Shown in pieces: positions 34,896-40,063 of a DNA stretch of 40,063 nt. The position numbers were made by a program, and so were the translations under genes. The stretch is taken from NCBI GenBank assembly GCA_016784545.1, contig JADHUM010000038.1:1-40063 (forward strand), written 5' to 3'. Source of the stretch: Candidatus Neomarinimicrobiota bacterium. Its GTDB lineage: Bacteria; Fidelibacterota; UBA8477; JABMPR01. The notes under the pieces are model-generated. The model was not told the DNA's origin. It ran no database searches and saw only the letters and a list, made by a program, of their open reading frames with translations. How positions within the stretch are numbered: position 1 is the stretch's first letter; each line of letters begins with the position of its first letter.

Positions 34896-35358
34896 CCTGC
34901 ACCTCCCCTGATACCGTGTGGATGGCCTTGCGAATTCTCTGATATGTCCCGCAGCGGCAGAGCACACCTTTCATGGCGGCATCGATCTCTGCATCAGTTG
35001 GATTGGAATTATTTTCCAGGAGTTCGACAGCAGTCATGATCTGTCCAGGTTGGCAATAGCCACATTGGGGAACCTCTTCATCAACCCAGGCCTGTTGAAC
35101 GGCATGTAGTCCGTCCTTTGCAAGACCTTCAATGGTGGTAACAGATTTATTTTCAACAGAAGCTACGGGTGTGATACAGGATTTCGCAGTTTTGCCTTCA
35201 ATATGCACTGTACAACTGCCACAGATGCCTATACCACAGCTGTATTTGGTTCCAGTGAAACCCAGTGTATCCCGAATGACCCATAGGAGAGGTGTTTTGG
35301 GATCTACCTCAACAGAAACTTGTTGCCCATTCAATTGAAATGAAACCTTGGTAATCAT
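34888..35358 (-). CDS. Molybdenum hydroxylase 2Fe-2S subunit (IorA-like)
   Basis: A 156-residue electron-transfer subunit with two 2Fe-2S clusters: plant-ferredoxin type Cys41, Cys46, Cys49, Cys61 (CGIGICGSC) and the all-helical type Cys99, Cys102, Cys134, Cys136 (CGYCQPGQ, CRCGTYQRIRKAI). It lacks a signal peptide, so it would be co-exported with the Tat-bearing catalytic subunit. AGGGGA lies six bases before the ATG. There is no separate FAD subunit in the window, as expected for IorAB-type enzymes that pass electrons to cytochromes. Confidence 0.93.
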   Translation of the reverse strand: MITKVSFQLNGQQVSVEVDPKTPLLWVIRDTLGFTGTKYSCGIGICGSCTVHIEGKTAKSCITPVASVENKSVTTIEGLAKDGLHAVQQAWVDEEVPQCGYCQPGQIMTAVELLENNSNPTDAEIDAAMKGVLCRCGTYQRIRKAIHTVSGEVQDD

Positions 35359-35369
35359 GTGAATCCCCT

Positions 35370-35397
35370 TTGTATAAGATCAGACAATATTATACAA
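35370..35397. promoter_or_regulatory. Operator-like inverted repeat of the Mo-hydroxylase operon
   Basis: Perfect arms TTGTATAA and TTATACAA with a 12-base spacer, ending 11 bases before the 2Fe-2S subunit start and overlapping a TATAAT -10-like hexamer on the minus strand (35389-35394). This placement suits a repressor; no regulator gene is adjacent. Confidence 0.45.
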
Positions 35398-35488
35398 TGA
35401 TATCCAAGGGAGGGACACAAGAAATATACCTAAATCATGATAGGTAATAAGCTCTGAAGATTATGGATTATTGTACTTTCAGTAAAAA

Positions 35489-36013
35489 TCAGTCCGTCTT
35501 GCGAAGGAAGAAATCAACCAGTCCGAATACACAGAGCAGAATAAGAAGTGCCTGTAGCTGAGTGATGACACTCGTGGTAAGCAATGGGGTTTGCAGCCAG
35601 CCCAGAGAAATCACACTAAACTTAATAAAATAATAAGCGAGTTTTGAAATGAGAACCGCCCCCAGAAAAGCGACCAGGCCACTTGATCTGCTTTGAGATA
35701 GCATACCAAGCACAAAGGCAAACACCATCAGTTCTCCACTCATGATCAAAAACTTGGGAAAGACGGGATGACCCGTACTCAGGAAGGATAAAACTGGGAG
35801 AGCCGCTGCAATTCCCATAGAATTCCCTCGATTTGAATAGACAACCGTGATCAAAACCAGGATCTTCATGGGGTCGAACTGATAGAGCGGAAAAGGCAGA
35901 ATATGTGCAAAAACGATGGTTACATAAAAGCTTACAAGGACAAGTGCATCTACCAGGGCAACCCGTGACAACGAATTTGGAACAGCCAGTCTGTCCATAT
36001 TAACTGATCTCAT
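35489..36013 (-). CDS. Six-helix membrane protein, ECF S-component-like
   Basis: A 174-residue protein with about six membrane helices (19-38, 47-61, 67-80, 86-104, 111-133, 148-168) and little outside the membrane. Length, helix number and the FDPMKILVLI and STGHPVFPKFLIMSGEL segments resemble substrate-binding S components of ECF vitamin transporters, but I cannot assign a substrate. No EcfA or EcfT gene is visible. AAAGGT precedes the ATG. It is the last gene of the sugar-acid cluster, 34 bases after the HAD gene. Confidence 0.45.
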   Translation of the reverse strand: MRSVNMDRLAVPNSLSRVALVDALVLVSFYVTIVFAHILPFPLYQFDPMKILVLITVVYSNRGNSMGIAAALPVLSFLSTGHPVFPKFLIMSGELMVFAFVLGMLSQSRSSGLVAFLGAVLISKLAYYFIKFSVISLGWLQTPLLTTSVITQLQALLILLCVFGLVDFFLRKTD

Positions 36014-36047
36014 TTATGACCTTTCGTGTTTCTCAAAAAATCCAATC

Positions 36048-36785
36048 CTACCATGATTTCATTAAAAATTCATCCAGGGATAAAGCTTGGATATTCTCGT
36101 GCAGCAACAATTCAAGCTGCTCCGGTGTATTATATCCCCAGGTGGCACAATAGACCCGAGCACTGGAATCCTGTTTCGCTTCCAGAATGGTTCCCACATG
36201 ATCGTCTATGAAATGAACCTGCTCACGCTCAACGCCCCTTTTGGTCTGAATCGAGTTCAGAATCTCGGGCTTACGTAATGTTTTGACAGCCTGAAACATT
36301 TGATCGGACCTCAAAGCTATTCCATTGTGCTCTAATATGAGGCGAACAGAAACCAGATCCTTGGTGGTGACGATAAATATCTCCCCAACATCCCTTGATT
36401 TTAAAAATGAAGCCATGCCTGGATACAGTGGGTTCAGATTCAGCCAGCTCTCGGGATTTTGAGTTTGAAGCCGCTCCCGCTCAGCATAAAAGAGTCGACG
36501 ATATTCCTCCCGGTGGATTTCATTATTGTCCAGGAAGCCATCAAACTTAGCCTGGGTTAGAAATTGCCTTTTTTCAGACATGGCCAGGAGGAGAAAAACA
36601 TAATCTTCTCCACGTCTGATTAGTGGACGCAGATTACGAAACTCCCCTATTTCAAGATCGCTGAACCCACTGAGATCCTTCCGAGGTTCATAGTCCCAAT
36701 TAGCATGAGTGAAGGCGTTGTAGGCTGTTACCATGCACTCATCTATGCTATCTGCAATTACCCCGTCAAAATCAAGTGCTAGCAT
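36048..36785 (-). CDS. HAD superfamily hydrolase
   Basis: A 245-residue phosphatase-like enzyme. Motif I is D5-F-D7-G-V-I (nucleophile Asp5, acid Asp7), motif II the Thr in IVTTKD near 138, and motif IV FIDDHVGT near 191-198. The large helical cap (about 15-110) marks a C1-type subfamily. Substrate unknown; position behind the sugar kinase suggests a phosphorylated sugar or sugar acid. It starts 15 bases after the kinase stop. Confidence 0.8.
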   Translation of the reverse strand: MLALDFDGVIADSIDECMVTAYNAFTHANWDYEPRKDLSGFSDLEIGEFRNLRPLIRRGEDYVFLLLAMSEKRQFLTQAKFDGFLDNNEIHREEYRRLFYAERERLQTQNPESWLNLNPLYPGMASFLKSRDVGEIFIVTTKDLVSVRLILEHNGIALRSDQMFQAVKTLRKPEILNSIQTKRGVEREQVHFIDDHVGTILEAKQDSSARVYCATWGYNTPEQLELLLHENIQALSLDEFLMKSW

Positions 36786-36800
36786 CTGGTAGCCTGCTGA

Positions 36801-37883
36801 TTAACGCTGTACGCGTGCAGAACCGCCACTGGCAAATGCTTCCACCTCAGCCAATCTGGCCATGGTTACATCACCGGGGAAGGTTGTCGATAGCGCTCCA
36901 TGAGCCCATCCCAATCGGAGTGATTGGTCCAGGTCTCTCCCATCCAGAATACCGTAAATCAATCCTGATGCGAATCCATCTCCTCCACCTATGCGATCAA
37001 GTACATTTAATTCACAGGTGGGACTGATAGCCTGCCCTTCTGGGGTCCACACAACGGCACCCCACTGATGGCGGTTGGCAGATTCCACCTCACGCATGGT
37101 GGTAGCCACCATTTTCACGTTGGGGAAATCACGATGAACTTCTGACATCATCTGGAAGAAGATGGAGGTATCCAATTTCGATTTTTTCTCCACATTGGGA
37201 CCCTTTACGCCCAGTCCCATCTGCAGGTCTTCCTCATTGCCAATAAGCACATCTACATACCTAACTATTTTCTTGAAGGTTGCCTGAGCCTGATCAATAC
37301 CCCCCATGGATTCCCATAGTTTGCCACGATAATTCAAATCAAAGGAAGTGATGGCACCGGATTTTTTCGCAGCCTTCATCGCCTCGATAATCAACTCGGA
37401 GGTAGTTTCTGAGAGAGCTGCAAAAATACCACCAGAATGGAACCAGCGCACGCCTCTACCAAAGATATCATCCCAGTCAAAATCACCTGTTTTCAACATG
37501 GCTCCTGCTTCATTGGCGCGATTGTAAAAGACAACGGGTGGTCTGACACCATAGCCTACATCACTATATACGGTGGCAATGTTTGGTCCTCGCGCTCCAT
37601 CGTGTTTAAACCACTTATAGATTGGTTTGACGCCCATTTCCCGGACACGTGTTTGTACCATTTCACCAATGCCATAATCAACCATGGCAGTTGCGATACC
37701 CGTTTTAAGACCAAAGCAATCAGCCAGATTCGCGGCACAATTATACTCACCACCTGAAACGTGAATACTCAATGATCTTGCTTTGCGAAAGGGATATCTA
37801 CCTGGATCCAGGCGATGGACCAGGGCGCCCAGGGATAGGAAATCCAGCTCACAGTTATCTTGTCTAATGTCTAATTTTGCCAT
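36801..37883 (-). CDS. PfkB-family sugar kinase, probably 2-keto-3-deoxygluconate kinase
   Basis: A 360-residue ribokinase-fold kinase. The N-terminal half has SGGEYNCAANLADCFG (a glycine-rich substrate site), and the second PfkB signature is DRIGGGDGFASGLIYG (296-311) with catalytic base Asp302. Overall pattern agrees with KDG kinases (KdgK) that phosphorylate 2-keto-3-deoxygluconate; other PfkB substrates cannot be excluded. The longer length than typical 310-residue KdgK comes from an insert near 225-270. AAGG is eight bases before the ATG; it follows the LarA-like gene by four bases. Confidence 0.75.
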   Translation of the reverse strand: MAKLDIRQDNCELDFLSLGALVHRLDPGRYPFRKARSLSIHVSGGEYNCAANLADCFGLKTGIATAMVDYGIGEMVQTRVREMGVKPIYKWFKHDGARGPNIATVYSDVGYGVRPPVVFYNRANEAGAMLKTGDFDWDDIFGRGVRWFHSGGIFAALSETTSELIIEAMKAAKKSGAITSFDLNYRGKLWESMGGIDQAQATFKKIVRYVDVLIGNEEDLQMGLGVKGPNVEKKSKLDTSIFFQMMSEVHRDFPNVKMVATTMREVESANRHQWGAVVWTPEGQAISPTCELNVLDRIGGGDGFASGLIYGILDGRDLDQSLRLGWAHGALSTTFPGDVTMARLAEVEAFASGGSARVQR

Positions 37884-37887
37884 TGTC

Positions 37888-39144
37888 TTAACCTTTATTA
37901 ATTTTTAATCGATATAACATTTCACCGGCTTTGGGGACATAAAGAACCCCTTCTTCCTCGCGGTCTTGATAATCTTCAATATTTATTGTGGCTGGATCAC
38001 GATAACCGAGATTGATCCTCTTGCAGGTCTCTTCAGGAATTCCCGTTGCCAGGATTACATTTACTCGGGGTTTCTCTACCCCATCCTGGTAGGTGCCAAT
38101 TCCCTTGACATGGGTGGAATGAGCCATTACCCCACCTGGGATATCCGTGAATCTATCTGGTTGTTTTACGAAATAGTCACGGACGTGGTACCCTATCTGC
38201 TCGATAATCTCACCATGCATCTCTGACACCTGGGTGATATGAGGGGCAAAAATGATAAGATCACCTCCATCAGCAACCACTGGTTCAAGTTTGTACATGC
38301 ATTTGCCACCTGTCCAGAGTTCATCATACATTTGAGGGGCTCGTGAGAGGACCGTATGGTAAGATCGATTGGTATAGACGATATGAAGTCTATCTGACAG
38401 GTTTGAAGCGGCTTCCCAGGCATCCTCAGGCGTTCCAATGTATAAGCCAGCCAGCTCTGTGCCCTTTATGACAAGACTCATGCACATTCTTTCCACTGGA
38501 AGGAATGAAGCAGCCTTATCCACCACAGCTCGAACTGGTGTATATTTGTGACCAATAATCATGGGATTGGTGATGAGCGCACCCAGCCAGTGAAACATAT
38601 CTATGATTTCCTGACCTGCTATTCCAGGGAAGAGATATTTATTACCTCCCGAGAACCCCACAACTTCATGGGGGAAGGTTGGACCAATAATGAGGAGGAT
38701 ATCATAATCGTAAACCATTTTGTTGATGGTTACACTGACTGCTTCTTCCATCAATCCACCGGATAATTCAGAAACATCCTCTGCAGAGAAGGTTCCAGCA
38801 ACTTTTAGTTGAGCTGGGTCCTGCCAATGATGGGTGAAGAATCGGGCTTTGGGATAGCGTGAGGTGCGTTCTTCCTGGGTAATTCCTACCCTATGATTAA
38901 TCGCTTCATCGGTCATGGGAGGATGGGTTCCCAGGGCGACTATAAAATCTAGCCACTCCACGTGTTCAGACAGTTCAGCATATACCAGCCTGAACATGAG
39001 GTCGATGGGTGCTGTCCTGGTATGATCCGGGATAATGCACAAAACCTTCTTGTCCTGCATCTCTCTGGAGGAAAAGCTCTCCTTAATCAGATTCCTGACT
39101 TCAGCCTCGGAGACTGATCTGTCTGTAAAACCCAGTCCTAACAT
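37888..39144 (-). CDS. LarA-family nickel-dependent racemase/epimerase
   Basis: A 418-residue member of the LarA family, whose enzymes use a nickel-pincer nucleotide to racemise or epimerise alpha-hydroxyacids. Key residues are visible: D40-H-T-R43, His105/His106, His159, Lys169 (GGNKY, cofactor attachment, equivalent to Lys184 of lactate racemase) and His185 (nickel ligand, equivalent to His200); the spacings 159-169-185 equal those of LarA. Between 6-phosphogluconate dehydrogenase and a KDG-type kinase, a sugar-acid epimerase role, as for gluconate 2-epimerase, is more likely than lactate racemisation. The larB, larC and larE cofactor genes are not in the window. AGGAGG precedes the ATG. 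Confidence 0.85.
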   Translation of the reverse strand: MLGLGFTDRSVSEAEVRNLIKESFSSREMQDKKVLCIIPDHTRTAPIDLMFRLVYAELSEHVEWLDFIVALGTHPPMTDEAINHRVGITQEERTSRYPKARFFTHHWQDPAQLKVAGTFSAEDVSELSGGLMEEAVSVTINKMVYDYDILLIIGPTFPHEVVGFSGGNKYLFPGIAGQEIIDMFHWLGALITNPMIIGHKYTPVRAVVDKAASFLPVERMCMSLVIKGTELAGLYIGTPEDAWEAASNLSDRLHIVYTNRSYHTVLSRAPQMYDELWTGGKCMYKLEPVVADGGDLIIFAPHITQVSEMHGEIIEQIGYHVRDYFVKQPDRFTDIPGGVMAHSTHVKGIGTYQDGVEKPRVNVILATGIPEETCKRINLGYRDPATINIEDYQDREEEGVLYVPKAGEMLYRLKINKG

Positions 39145-39169
39145 GCGGTTTTACCTCCTATGGACCTTA

Positions 39170-40063
39170 TCAAACATCATAGGTTGTCGCTGAGGTATTG
39201 CCACCCCGTCCCGTCCAATTTGTGTGAAACCATTCACCACGGGCCTTATCAATGCGCTCATAGGTGTGGGCACCAAAGTAATCGCGTTGGGCCTGGAGCA
39301 AATTGGCTGGAAGCCGCTCAGAACGATACCCATCATAGAATGCCAGGGCAGCGCCCATAGCTGGCATGGGCACACCCAATTCAATGGCTTTGGTAATAAC
39401 TCTGCGCCAGGCAGCCTGTGCTTTGGTAACTGCCTCGGTAAAAAATGGGTCCAACAGGAGATTTGTTAAGTCGTGATTTGCTTCAAAAGCATCCTTGATT
39501 TTCCCCAGAAAGGCAGACCGGATAATACAACCACCACGCCACATAAGTGCAATACCACCGTAGTTGAGGTTCCAGCCATAACTTAATGCCGCTGAGCGCA
39601 TTAGCTGATATCCCTGAGCATAGGAAACGATTTTTGAGGCATACAGGGCATCTTCCAGATCATCAATGAAGGCTGCCTTATCTGCAATGCTGGATTTTTC
39701 AGGACCGATGAGAATCTTCGATGCTTCACGGCGTTCGTCTTTGATAGCTGAAAGTGCTCTGGCAAAAACGGCTTCGCCGATCAATGTCAGGGGCATCCCT
39801 TCATCCAGGGCAGCAATTGCTGTCCATTTACCAGTGCCCTTCTGGCCAGCTGTATCCAGGATAAGATCGACGGTGGCATCACCATTCTCATCTTTGTAGC
39901 CCAGGATATCTCGGGTGATCTCAATGAGGTATGAATCCAACTTCCCTGTATTCCATTTGGCAAAGACTTTGGTCATCTCTTCATTGGACATGCCCAGTCC
40001 CTGACTCATCATCTGATAAGTTTCACAGATCATCTGCATATCGCCATATTCAATTCCATTGTG
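39170..40063 (-). CDS. gnd: 6-phosphogluconate dehydrogenase, decarboxylating (partial)
   Basis: The C-terminal 298 residues of Gnd; the N-terminal NADP-binding domain lies beyond the right edge, and the frame runs off it (HNGIEYGDMQ). Recognisable segments are LDTAGQKGTGKWT, ALWRGGCIIRSAFL-type ('LMWRGGCIIRS') and the C-terminal DYFGAHTYERID with GEWFHTNWTGRGG. It oxidises 6-phosphogluconate to ribulose-5-phosphate. It is the first visible gene of the sugar-acid cluster, 25 bases before the LarA-like gene. Confidence 0.95.
   Translation of the reverse strand, partial: HNGIEYGDMQMICETYQMMSQGLGMSNEEMTKVFAKWNTGKLDSYLIEITRDILGYKDENGDATVDLILDTAGQKGTGKWTAIAALDEGMPLTLIGEAVFARALSAIKDERREASKILIGPEKSSIADKAAFIDDLEDALYASKIVSYAQGYQLMRSAALSYGWNLNYGGIALMWRGGCIIRSAFLGKIKDAFEANHDLTNLLLDPFFTEAVTKAQAAWRRVITKAIELGVPMPAMGAALAFYDGYRSERLPANLLQAQRDYFGAHTYERIDKARGEWFHTNWTGRGGNTSATTYDV

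Noticed and set aside
34896-34967. 24-codon extension of the Mo-hydroxylase subunit
   Set aside because: It would bury the Tat signal and the GGGAGG site, and lies inside the 2Fe-2S subunit gene.

Overview
This 40 kb window comes from a bacterial chromosome with moderate G+C (mid-40s percent by eye). All genes run leftward (minus strand) except one rightward block at about 25.1-31.5 kb. The conserved order rimP-nusA-infB-rbfA-truB-ribF-rpsO-pnp-M16 peptidase, strong AAGGAGG-type ribosome binding sites, a mix of Bacteroidota/FCB-like and Firmicute-like gene families, and single-domain receivers beside sigma-54 activators suggest an uncultured FCB-group organism, for example Marinimicrobia or Calditrichota. 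The taxon is an inference; no 16S rRNA gene is present.

Layout. 0.1-3.4 kb: polysaccharide deacetylase, alanine dehydrogenase and an M16 peptidase. 3.4-12.2 kb: the translation/RNA-processing cluster pnp, rpsO, ribF, truB, rbfA, infB, nusA, rimP. 12.2-13.1 kb: a membrane-anchored TPR-like protein and tRNA-Arg(CCU). 13.1-13.9 kb: a decayed region with the tail of an insertion sequence. 14-16.4 kb: a LiaF-like membrane protein, a PAP2 phosphatase and MTA phosphorylase. 16.5-19.1 kb: a thioredoxin-like protein, a Crp/Fnr regulator with a putative autoregulatory palindrome, and a tyrosine phenol-lyase-like enzyme. 19.4-24.5 kb: a small exported protein, a sodium/solute symporter, a 49-residue membrane protein and a CPA2 antiporter.

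24.5-31.5 kb is a signalling locus. It holds a lone receiver (minus strand), then on the plus strand an NtrC-type sigma-54 activator, a degenerate kinase-like protein resembling Spo0B/ChpT phosphotransferases, two identical palindromes, a near-consensus sigma-54 promoter, a strongly structured leader, a lipoprotein, a TPR protein and a hybrid histidine kinase. These parts fit a phosphorelay (hybrid kinase -> phosphotransferase -> NtrC-type activator -> lipoprotein/TPR operon). This is the best candidate for an undescribed system here.

31.5-35.4 kb: a two-subunit molybdenum hydroxylase (2Fe-2S subunit plus Tat-exported catalytic subunit) followed by a SPASM radical-SAM enzyme of the anSME type. 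35.5-40.06 kb: a sugar-acid operon read leftward: 6-phosphogluconate dehydrogenase (cut by the window edge), a LarA-family nickel racemase/epimerase, a PfkB kinase resembling KDG kinase, a HAD hydrolase and a six-helix membrane protein resembling an ECF S component.
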